Source of the DNA: Guillardia theta CCMP2712 | Taxonomy: Eukaryota; Cryptophyceae; Pyrenomonadales; Geminigeraceae | DNA length: 33,373 nucleotides | Assembly: GCF_000315625.1 (NCBI RefSeq) | Contig: NW_005434641.1 | Location: 316,234 to 349,606 of the forward strand | Direction: 5' to 3' | Shown: positions 21,701-29,841 of the stretch, one piece after another | Layout of the letters: each line of letters opens with the position of its first letter | How positions within the stretch are numbered: the stretch's first letter is position 1 | The notes under the pieces: generated by a model | The model's input: the letters and a program-made list of their open reading frames with translations, nothing else | What the model was told of the DNA's origin: nothing | Database searches by the model: none | Program-made: the position numbers and the translations under genes

Positions 21701-24502
21701 GTTGTAGGAGCCGATGGGGCAGGGCTGGCAGTACTTGGAGCCGAAGAGCCCTGCTGTACAAGGAGGGCACTTGCTGAAGCTGAGCTGACGAGCAATGATC
21801 CCTTCCGCACACAGGATGCCGTCGCTCGTCCGTGTCTGCCCGACGTCTGCTGGGATGCATTCCAGCTGATCAAGGTAGGCACAGTAGATAGGCTGCAGGT
21901 AGTCCTCGAGCAGGAAGGACCGATTGGCCAGGATCACACCCCGCTGAGAGTAAGAGGAGGAGGAGGAGGAGGAGGAGGAGGAGGAGGAGGAGGAGGAGGA
22001 GGAGTTTACAGTGGCATACAGCACCATGTTGTAGAGTCCCATACCAGCAGAGGAGGACATGAGCATTCTGGAGCCTTTGGGGACGGCGTCAGGACCGATG
22101 GTCTTGCCGAGGAAGTAATTGGTGGCTGACGTGTAGGACCAGTCGAGCTGCCGGTCGCTGCCCTTGAAGATGCCGACCATGTCCGAGCTGGAGGCGAAGG
22201 AGGGAGGCTGCATATCCCACTCGACCTGGAACGAGAGGAACATCCCGTTCCTGTACACGCGCTCCAGGTGCAGGTCTACCTTGTAGCACAGCTCAGCCTT
22301 GTCGCTGCCTTCCTCGTAGGTGGTGAAGCCAGGGGGGCAGGAAAAGCAGGAGGTCTGCCCGCTGCTGTTGGCGTAGGAGGCTTGAGGGCATGGCTGACAG
22401 GGCTGGGCTGAGGTGACGGAGAAGGTGCCCTGGGCGCACACCTGGATGCACTGGTCGATACTCGAGGAGGCGAAGGGGCATGAGAACTTGGCGGAAGGGC
22501 AGGAGGAGCAGGAGTAGGAGGAGGGAACTTCGACGGTGACGTTGGAGTTGTAGAAGATGAAAGGAGGGATAGCATTCTTGATCCCGTACTGCGAGAGCCC
22601 GTAGGAGCCCGGGGAGCAGACGGCATGGGACGAGTAAGAGTTCCACGTGATGGAAAATCCTGCTCTCCCGGCCATGTTCGACTCCACTCGGATGGCGACG
22701 TCCTGCTGTCGATTGCACTGGGACACCAGGCGGAGTTCAACGACCTCTGAGGAGGAGAAGTTGGACGAGGTAAAGAATCTCAGCTCCTCCCCCTTGCGGA
22801 CATCGGAGGAGGAGAGCGGGCAGTCGGCGTCCTGCGGGCAAGGCTTACCAGTGGCGGAGGCTATCCAGCTGCCCTTGGAGTCAGCGGCGACTGGAAGAGC
22901 CTCGGAGATGGATAGGAAGTCCAACTCGGAGAGACTTCCTTCCATTGTCAGCCTCATGACTACGAGGAGAAGCGAGTCAGGAGCAAGGTAGGAAGAAAGG
23001 TTGCTCACCGATCATCCTGGGAGAGCCGTAGGGTTTCAGAACCCAGCTCCTGCTCTCCGTCCCTGAGCTCGTGTGCGAGTAGGCAACCAGCTGCGCTCCT
23101 ACATGTGTCTCCCCATCCCCGACTTCGCTCGGCCACTGCTCGAACGTCGGGGCCACGAAACTTGCCCGGAGGCTGCTGGGCAGGGGAGCTGGGGAGGGAA
23201 GACTCTCTATCTTTCTGACGCGCGCCTTGGGGTACGAGGAAGGGTCGTCGAGGCTCCTCCGGGCTGCTGCTCCTCCATCGCACTGACCTAGTGACACTTT
23301 GGCCTGAAGCAGTTCTGTGAAGTTGCTGATCGACTGCACCTCTATCGTCACCCTACAAGTCTTGCCCGCGAAGCTAACGGTGCTCTGCCATAGCCCGGAG
23401 GAGAACCCTCCCTGAACGAGCTTGGGGACATAGAGCTCTGAATCGTACCAAGACATCGCCTGCCCCTGGGGTTGCAAGACTACCTCGTCCCACAGCCGCG
23501 GATCCTTGAAGCAAGAGTAAGCACAGGAGACGGGACAAGCATCGCAGGCCCCGTCGTTGACGCAGTAGAACGCATTCAGCGCTCCTTGCGCGTACGTCTG
23601 ACAATCTCCATACCCGATGTTGAAGGAGGTTGAATCTTGACCAGCCACAGCTACAACCTTCCCATTGGGCACCAGCAGCGTGAGTTGCCGCGAGCAACCA
23701 GTCTTGACTCCCACGACTCTCACCACGTGAAGCTCGTCAGTTCCTGTTGCAAGAGAGGTGAGGTGAGTGCAGGAGGTGAGGGGAGAGAGGGGGAGGAGGG
23801 GAGGAGGGGAGTGGAGGGGAGTGGAGGAGAGGAGAGGAGAGGAGGGGAGGGGAGAGGAGAGGAGAGGAGAGGAAAGGAGGAAAGAAGAGGAGAGGAGAGG
23901 AGGAGGGGAGGGTGTGAGTTCATCGAGTATGCACCTGTCAGGGTGGTGAACTGAATGTAGGACAGGCTGGACCCGGCCTGCACTTGGAAGTTGCCGCTGC
24001 GAGCGAGGGAGGGGCACGCTTCATCTAGTTTCTGCTGCGCAGAGGCGTCGGGAGTCGACGACGACAAGGACGCGACTTGCTGGCTCTCGGTGAAATGGGA
24101 CCCTCTCAGCTCCAGCCTGTAGTAGCAGAAGGAGGAGTTGTCGGGCAGTAGCTGCATCCCTTCGAACGTTCCTTGCAGGTACCGCACCTCCTGTGTGGGT
24201 TCGGCAGGACACCTGTCCTGAGGGCAGGAGCCAGTGAAGCTCGCGTCGTTGCAGGAGCAATCGCTGCATGGCTTGCATATCCCGCACACGTAGAACCACC
24301 CGGCCCCTCCTCTGCAAAACTCCCACTTACAGAATTGCGAGACCCCACAGTCGGCGTGCACGGAGCACGTGGGGGAGGCGAACCAGACGCTGGGGGTAGC
24401 GAGACCCGCAAGCTCAGGGTAGAACCTGCCCGTCGGTCGCTGTGCATCCCCTGCGACCGTCATGACGGCTGCGAGGAAGAGAAGCTGCCGCCATGGAGGC
24501 AT
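15754..24502 (-). CDS. Very large type I membrane protein with Cys-rich, CUB-like and PAN-like ectodomain, about 2,297 aa
   Basis: Thirteen exons: 24502-23935, 23743-23009, 22959-20747, 20604-20485, 20244-19453, 19305-18964, 18680-18483, 18433-18311, 18158-17547, 17289-17086, 16895-16047, 15994-15929 and 15825-15754 (TAG). Phases are 1, 1, then 0 ten times. The N-terminus is a signal peptide (MPPWRQLLFLAAVMTVAG). The ectodomain has Cys-rich segments, GCC2/GCC3 (ephrin-receptor-like) repeats such as CQPCPQASY and CQPCPIGSY, a Thr/Pro/Ala mucin-like linker, and an ECDDGN...GDGCS repeat of the DUF4215 type. A CUB-like region (CTWRMAPPEGDWIYL) and a PAN/apple-like segment (DDCMRACASRAIC) follow. 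One transmembrane helix lies at about 2033-2056, then a basic stop-transfer and a tail of about 240 residues. It is probably a surface adhesion or receptor-like protein; no ligand or enzyme domain is seen. The start of exon 6 is the least certain boundary. Confidence 0.75.
17343..17442. other. Assembly gap (100 N)
   Basis: Exactly 100 Ns, the conventional size for a gap of unknown length. It sits in a GAGGGAGG repeat inside intron 17290-17546 of the large membrane-protein gene. Flanking exons 17547-18158 and 17086-17289 are both phase 0, so the protein model is unaffected unless an exon is hidden in the gap. Confidence 0.97.
20278..20366. repeat. (GAG)n microsatellite in an intron
   Basis: Almost 30 GAG triplets inside intron 20245-20484 of the minus-strand membrane-protein gene. 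In sense it is a pure CTC run leading toward the 3' splice site (ctctag at 20245). Confidence 0.9.
21955..22002. repeat. (GAG)n microsatellite encoding poly-Ser
   Basis: About 15 GAG triplets that, unlike most such tracts here, lie in coding sequence. On the minus strand they give a run of Ser in the ectodomain of the large membrane protein (exon 3), flanked by YATVNS and YSQRG. The length is likely polymorphic. Confidence 0.85.
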
Positions 24503-24529
24503 CGTAGGCCATCAAACTGCGGGAGTACC

Positions 24530-24840
24530 CGGTGAAACCATGGGGGTAGGGTGATACAGAACCGGTGATCTGTCAGAGCTTTGAATGGCATAAAGGGGGT
24601 GGGGGTAAGGAAATCGGGGGGTAGTGACCGGTCGGGTGAAGAGGTACGGCAAGGTACCCAGAATGACCAATGGACCACTTCCCCGCACTGACCAAATGAT
24701 GTTGAGTTGACTAAAATTAAAAGATTATTCATTTCTATTGACTAAAATAATTCCCTACCTTCCAGGTCTCGTGGTAAATAGGACCCCAACACATCACTAC
24801 CCTACCCCCAAATTTGTGGAAGAATACCCGGTATTCATAG
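24530..24840. promoter_or_regulatory. Upstream region with GGGGTA and TTGACTAAAAT motifs
   Basis: This stretch upstream of the large membrane-protein ATG (24502, minus) contains GGGGGTAGGG near 24542, GGGGGTAAGG near 24601, GGGGTAGTGA at 24618-24627 and several TACCC words. It also has two copies of a TTGACTAAAAT motif near 24707 and 24738. The same motifs occur at 11630-12480 and 27321-27481. A promoter role is inferred from position. Between 24841 and 25156 there is a (GCTCCT)n tract at about 24932-24972 and probably the unplaced first exon of the SR gene. Confidence 0.4.
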
Positions 24841-24935
24841 AGGCGATTGGATACCCCTACCGCCCCCTCTGTGCAAGGAAAGCGCTAGAATGGTGTTCGA
24901 TTCCAAGGGAACAAAGGCAATGTGCAGCCCCGGCT

Positions 24936-24972
<37 letters not shown>

Positions 24973-25156
24973 ATTCTGATCCTCCTGCAGTCATTTTCTT
25001 CCTCCTCTCTTATCCCGTCCCCCTTGCTCAGTGTGAGCCCTTCCTCGTCGTGATGACTATTACTGCATCATCCTATTACCTGAAGCCTCCCCGGCCACTG
25101 TGTCTCTGTCGATAGGTTCGGAACAGTTAGTTCTGACGACTCTGCGTTCGTGGCAG

Positions 25157-26139
25157 GTGTTTGTCGGGAACCTTCCTCCTGATGCTGAGGGAAGGGACCT
25201 CCAAGACTTCTTCCGCAAGTATGGGCAGATCAACGACGCCTGGGTTGCTCGCAAACCCCCTGGCTTTGGATTCGTCTGGTTTGACGACGACCGAGATGCG
25301 GTGCACCTCCCTTATCCAGTCGAATCGCCCTCAGCTACTCCTGCAAACTGACCCGAGCGTGTTTTCGCCGACGCGTCACCTCTGCTTTCGTGTTGCCTCT
25401 TGAGTGTCTGCCCTGCCGTCATCACGACACTGCGCGCCGTACGCCTGCGTCCGTTTCTCGACGCTTCGTGCACATATGAACCGTCTCTGCTTCCTCTGTA
25501 TGGCTACGAAGCCGCCACACTCGTGCATACTGCGCTCGTCATGTTCATCCACATGTGTCTTCAGTCGATCTCTTCTCTTCATAAAAGGTGTTGAAGCGAT
25601 GTGCATGCAAGACGAGCTGTTTCTTCCCGTGTATGGAAACTAGAGGGAAATTTCCTGACATCTTGGCGCAGAGGGATGCCTGTCAGGACCTGGACGGAAC
25701 CGATCTGATGGGAAATCGAGTCAGGTTCAACTCAACCTTGATCTTGCTTGTCTCTACTCACCTCTGCCTCCCTTGAACAGGGTGGAGATCAGCACGGGTC
25801 GACGCCGCGATGACAGGGGATACGGTCGAGGCTCGCCACGTCGTTATGGAAGGTGTCACCTAGCCCTGCCATCCTCGTTCTGCATGCTCATCGCTTGACG
25901 CCAGATCTCCATCGCCTCGGCGCTATGGCAGGTGGACGCTAGGGGGATTGAGGAGGTGAAAGTGACGATGGTTCAGGTCTCCTTCTCCTCGTAGAGACAG
26001 GTCTCGCGATCGCGATCGCTCCCCCCGGCGATCCCCTGTGAGTAGCTGCAGGATGCGCGTGCTCTCCTTGACGGCTGGTCCTTAGGTTCGTGAGAAGCGT
26101 GAGAGGAGCAGGAGTCCGGCGGATGAAGGCAGGAAGTAA
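25157..26139 (+). CDS. SR-family splicing factor (RRM plus short RS tail), 5' exon not placed
   Basis: Exons 25157-25300, 25672-25724, 25781-25852, 25995-26037 and 26086-26139 (TAA) join with phases 0, 2, 2 and 0. The RRM starts in the first listed exon with RNP2 VFVGNL, then RNP1-like GFGFVWFDD and LDGTDLMGNRVRVE after splicing. Its size and order match SR proteins of the SRSF3/SRSF7 or plant RSZ kind. The C-terminus is Arg/Ser-Asp rich (RDRSRDRDRSPRRSP, then REKRERSRSP). The protein would bind exonic RNA and recruit the spliceosome in the nucleus. An initiating ATG must lie in an upstream exon; candidates near 24889 and 25054 were not provable. The last codon pair AAG-TAA overlaps a gtaagt, so the gene may splice on toward 26196. 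Intron 25301-25671 is by far the longest. From 26140 to 26614 nothing else is supported. Confidence 0.82.
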
Positions 26140-26614
26140 GTGGTCGCATGTCAACGGATGATGTGCCTTCCTGACTTTGGACTCTTTCAAAGATCTCCAA
26201 GAGGTTCACCCAGACGCGAGCGAGAGTGGAGTTAGACGCTACCGACGCCTGTCAGAAGCAGAGGCTCAATCGATGTCTAGATCACGATGTGTAGGACCCT
26301 GTTGAGTAGCAACATAGTTTAATGAATGGTTCTTTTGAAATCTTTTTGCTTTCCGTCTTGGTCCTCGAGCTTTTCTGAATGTTGTCATGCTCTTGTACAT
26401 GTCCTGCAATCACCGACTCGATTGCAATCGTTGCACCCAAGTCAAAAAGGATTTCACAGCTCTACCCCTGTCTCTCATAGCTCGGCGACTTTGACTAGAG
26501 ATCAAGAGATCTTTGTCCTCTTTCTGCAAGCTCCCAGCATACAAAGAAAGCCATATCGACCAGCATACAAACAAAGCCATATTCACAGATTCTCAGGTGC
26601 ACATGTGTCAAGTT

Positions 26615-27320
26615 TTAAGCCTCCGCCTCCCCCATCTCCACGTCTCCCGGGCTCACAGGAGGCAAAGGCAGAGGGCTAGTACCAGAAAGAGCCATCTGCT
26701 CTAGCTGATCATCATCGTCATCCAAGTTCGCCTTCATCTCCTCGGCAAGGTGCAGCAACAACAGCATCTGCTTCTTTCTCAGCTCCATCTTCTGGTGCCT
26801 GCAGGAAAAGATCAGAATCACGGGTGGAACGTCAGGGTGTCAAGGGGCATTACTGTGCTGAAGTTTGCTCCTCTAGCCGGAGGAGTTGGTCTTGTAACTC
26901 GGTCTTATCCTTCTCTGTTTGCTTTCGAGAAGGAAGATGCTCAACAGTCTTGGCCAGCACGGTGTACTCCTCCTTGTTCTTGCGGACTATGCGCTCGTGG
27001 GCCACACGCTCCTTCAGCTTCTCGATCTCAGCAGACGTCTTCTCCATCTCACTCTGGAGGTCGGCCTGCAGAGACTTGTACGCCTGAACTTCACGCAAGC
27101 TCGTGTCAGCCACCACCTGGATCTTGGACATTCCGAATTCATAGAGCGCCAGGTCCTTGAGGAACTGCTTGTGTGCAGCCTCTATCTCCTCCGATGTTCC
27201 CTCCTCAAGTAGCGACGCGAGCTTCAGGATCTGCTGCAGCAGCTTGCGCGGCCTCGCTCCGTTGGCGCCATCGAACTTCGAGTGTCGCATGCGAGCGCCC
27301 AGCACCCGCGCCTCGCTCAT
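26615..27320 (-). CDS. THOC7: THO complex subunit 7-like protein, 216 aa
   Basis: Two exons, 27320-26854 and 26798-26615 (TAA), with a 55-nt phase-2 intron. The start is the ATG of MSEARVLGAR; an upstream in-frame stretch has no ATG. The whole protein is predicted coiled coil. The central stretch RIVRKNKEEYTVLAKTVEH closely follows the THOC7 pattern (RIRKNRQEYDALAKVI in animals), and the N-terminal YEFGMSKIQVVADTSLREV also fits, as does the total length. THOC7 is part of the THO/TREX complex that couples transcription to mRNP assembly and export. The C-terminus ends in an acidic, Pro-rich tail (DDDDDQLEQM then PLPLPPVSPG). It lies convergent to the SR splicing-factor gene and divergent to the membrane protein at 27482, with only 161 bases between start codons. 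Confidence 0.82.
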
Positions 27321-27481
27321 GCTGCCCGCCTTCAACCCCACCCCACCCCACCCTCCAATCCTACCACCCCATCGTCGGATGAGAACAGGGGGTAGTCAAC
27401 ACGAATGGTGGGGGTCAAGTGTACCTTTATTTGATTAACTAAAACTGCAAGGTCGGGGTGGGTCCAGTGGCCTTTGAGGAG
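27321..27481. promoter_or_regulatory. 161-bp bidirectional promoter with GGGGTAGTCAA
   Basis: This is the entire space between two divergent start codons. It holds a (CCCCA)n-like run (27337-27352), CCACCCCAT, GGGGTAGTCAA at 27389-27399 (identical to 12134-12144), GGTGGGGGTC and an AACTAAAACTG word resembling the TTGACTAAAAT motif at 24707. No TATA box is evident. Promoter function is inferred from position. Confidence 0.5.
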
Positions 27482-28552
27482 ATGGCGAGTTTGAGGGCAG
27501 GAGGCGGCGGGTGGAGGATGCGATGGCAGGCGCTGGTCGTCCTCTCCTTCCTGTGCGGTACCCAGGTATCAGAGAGCAGGAGCCTGGGCCCGAGACATCC
27601 CTTCCAAAGGTGGCTGCACAGGTGAGCTCAGAGGGGAGGAGGACGATCCTGACTGGAGTTGTCCTAGCCACCTGCAGGACTTCGGCAAGAGAGTATCTGC
27701 AGGGAGAGCTGGAGGACCAGGACAAGATGGGTTGATGTATCATAGAACTTCTAAGTTGGCGAAGAGCGACATGTTGGAAGCGGCTGGCTCAATGAAGCAG
27801 GACGTCAACGCTTCTGAGTGAGTTTGTGTTGGGCAAACGGAGTGCTCGGTAAGTATCGTGGCAGGGGGATGATTCCGATCGACGTCACGTCCAATGTTTA
27901 TATGGACCAGGGGGAGTTCGAAAGGAAATCGGAAGAGTGGATGAAAAACAACCAAGCAAGCGTACAGTCTGACATGCAATGGATCCTCTTCGGTTGCTTC
28001 CTGTTCGCGATAGGCACAGGTGTCCTGGTGTATAGCGAAGTTCGATACGTGCTCATGACTCGCGAATATGACCTTTGTGTACAAATCTCGAAGCCCATTG
28101 ATGAATCCCTGTCTGCTCAGATGAGCGCTACTCAGAAAGTGCGGACGTACCTCAGCATTGGCGCGATTCTTGGGACAGTGGTGTCATTGTGGATCATTCT
28201 CTTTCCCTTGTGCCATCTCGCTACGGGGATGTTGTCGTCAATGGGTTATGCCTTTCAAGGTTGCTATGAGCTTGCGTTCATGGTGGCGTTTGTCGTTGCG
28301 GCCGTGTGGTCTCTCTTTGTGATCGGGTGCTGCTGGATCTGCACTAGGCCCTGGACGGCCATCTTCTGCCTGATCGTCTCGTTTGTCGGCGAAGCTTCTC
28401 TGGAGACAGGACAGGCACCAGCTGTGCTCATGTGGATCCTTGCTTCGCTGCTGTCCGCATACATCTTCTTCACCTGGGCTCGAGTAATTCTCAACGAGGA
28501 CCCGAAGCCGGATCCCGAGAGGAGCAAGCTTGTGTCGCAGGCAAAGGTTTAA
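27482..28552 (+). CDS. Multi-pass membrane protein with signal sequence, 303 aa
   Basis: Exons 27482-27565, 27678-27817 and 27865-28552 (TAA), with phases 0 and 2. The N-terminus reads as a signal peptide or anchor (RWQALVVLSFLCG). It is followed by a polar segment, then about five hydrophobic helices, near 113-132, 170-190, 205-225, 228-250 and 263-283. The arrangement near the end, with a CWICTRPW turn between helices, is faintly like the C-terminal helices of TMEM43/LUMA proteins, but the large luminal region of that family is missing. The family is therefore left open. A strong gtgagc near 27621 offers an alternative first exon that leads into a frame with an early stop. Confidence 0.6.
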
Positions 28553-28812
28553 AACTCAGTGACGCGGACATGGGATAGAATTGTGTTATAATGAATATTC
28601 TTGCAACGACGAGGCCCTGTGGTCAGCGACAGTGAACTATCGAGTGAGAGCTGCGACACAATCCTGTAATGCACGTCAAACAAAACTCGAAATATAGCAA
28701 CGAGCACGACCAATCCTTCCTTGAGCGACTTGAGGGCCAACGGCAACTGATTCTTGATGATCACGGATCTGGTTGCACGAGTTAGGCCTCGAAGCAATCC
28801 TCCCTTCGAGCC
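28553..28812. other. Convergent 3' intergenic region
   Basis: The stop codons of the plus-strand membrane protein and the minus-strand secreted protein face each other across 260 bases. No gene is supported. ATAATGAATA-type AT-rich words near 28588 may serve 3'-end formation for the plus-strand gene. Confidence 0.4.
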
Positions 28813-29755
28813 TTACTTGGGCTTACGAGGTTGGAACAGTCCGGCCGGAGCACCAAGAAAGACCAAACCGTCTTCTGTCAACATGATCCTGGCTCCATAG
28901 ACTGCAAGATCACCGTCATTGCAAACACGTTTCAGCGCGTCCTCCGCTACCTGTATTCTGAATCTCCATGTACGGTTTTGTTCCGTCGTCCCACACGGTC
29001 CACTCATGGAAGTCCAGCCATTCAGCCAACAGGCTCCTTGAGCGCGTCTCATTCTGAAGTGCCTCGAGACTTTTAGGTAGAGGAAGAGAGCTTGCGTGAG
29101 TCACGCTCAACAACAACATGAAAAACTCACACATCCGGGGCCAAAAAGCCATCTTCAGCATCCCAGTGTATCAAGTTGTTGCGGACTAGAGGGATAGGCG
29201 AAATGAAAGGGATCGGCTCTCCACTGATTGAGACCCATGTCCCGTTACCTTCAGCTCCATGTCAGCAAAGTGACAACCAGATCAGTCCAACACGTACTGT
29301 TGTCGTGTTCGATGATTCTCACACTGTTTCAAATCAAATCAAAATTGATAAAAGGCTTGATGGGACAGAACACTCACTGGTTTGTACAACTGTTGAGCTC
29401 AAGCGCTGTCCCTAAGGTCTACCATGCATCATTTCAATGGCTTGCACGCACTTGCAACGTACCCGGTGTCGGAACAAGGCAACATTCCCAGAGCTCCTAG
29501 TGGTCAGGTAGTGATAGTCCCACAAGTCACCCACTCGTCCGGAATCTACAGCCATGTTGGCATGCATCAGGCACATGGCGGCATCAGCTTTAATCCCCTC
29601 CCTTCACCTCTCAGGCTCAACTTGTGTCCGAACTTGTCCAAGGCTCCTCCTCGCACTCTGAGGCACAGCGAAGTCGAGAAGTGTTCTGACAAGCGAGCAG
29701 CACCAAAGAGCGGGATGAAGCAGGCGAGCAGCAGGCTGAAGTCTCTTATTCTCAT
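28813..29755 (-). CDS. Small secreted or organelle-targeted protein, about 204 aa
   Basis: Exons 29755-29608, 29545-29452, 29323-29298, 29248-29131, 29090-28951 and 28901-28813 (TAA) give a continuous frame. Several introns are 40-62 nt with a TGAC branch-like word. The N-terminus is a signal peptide (MRIRDFSLLLACFIPLFG), followed after about 12 residues by LCLRVRGG and a basic stretch. The C-terminal half, from VRIIEHDN through SGEPIPFISPIPL to APAGLFQPRKPK, is open in one frame across four exons. A 12-nt micro-exon at 29378-29389 could be added without breaking phase, and the region 29378-29545 is the least certain part. An internal ATG at 29161 also opens a signal-like sequence, but it reads through an intron. 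No family is recognised. Confidence 0.5.
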
Positions 29756-29841
29756 CGTTTCCTCAAAGGGTTTTCAGCTATCCCATCTCTCCCTCTCCCT
29801 CTCCCTCTCCTCCTCTGCGCTTCTGCGATCCTCCCATTGTC
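29756..29841. promoter_or_regulatory. 86-bp divergent promoter
   Basis: Only 86 bases separate the start codons of the minus-strand secreted protein and the plus-strand channel. The stretch contains a CCCTCT repeat at about 29790-29812. Both 5' leaders and core promoters must fit here or overlap the neighbouring gene, provided both start codons are right. Confidence 0.4.

Noticed and set aside
20930-22129. A 399-residue plus-strand frame
   Set aside because: It is antisense to the Cys-rich exon of the large membrane protein and has the composition of a shadow frame.
28951-29161. A separate 99-aa secreted protein starting at ATG 29161
   Set aside because: Its signal-like start reads through a gtgagt...aag intron; upstream exons in a consistent frame explain the region better.
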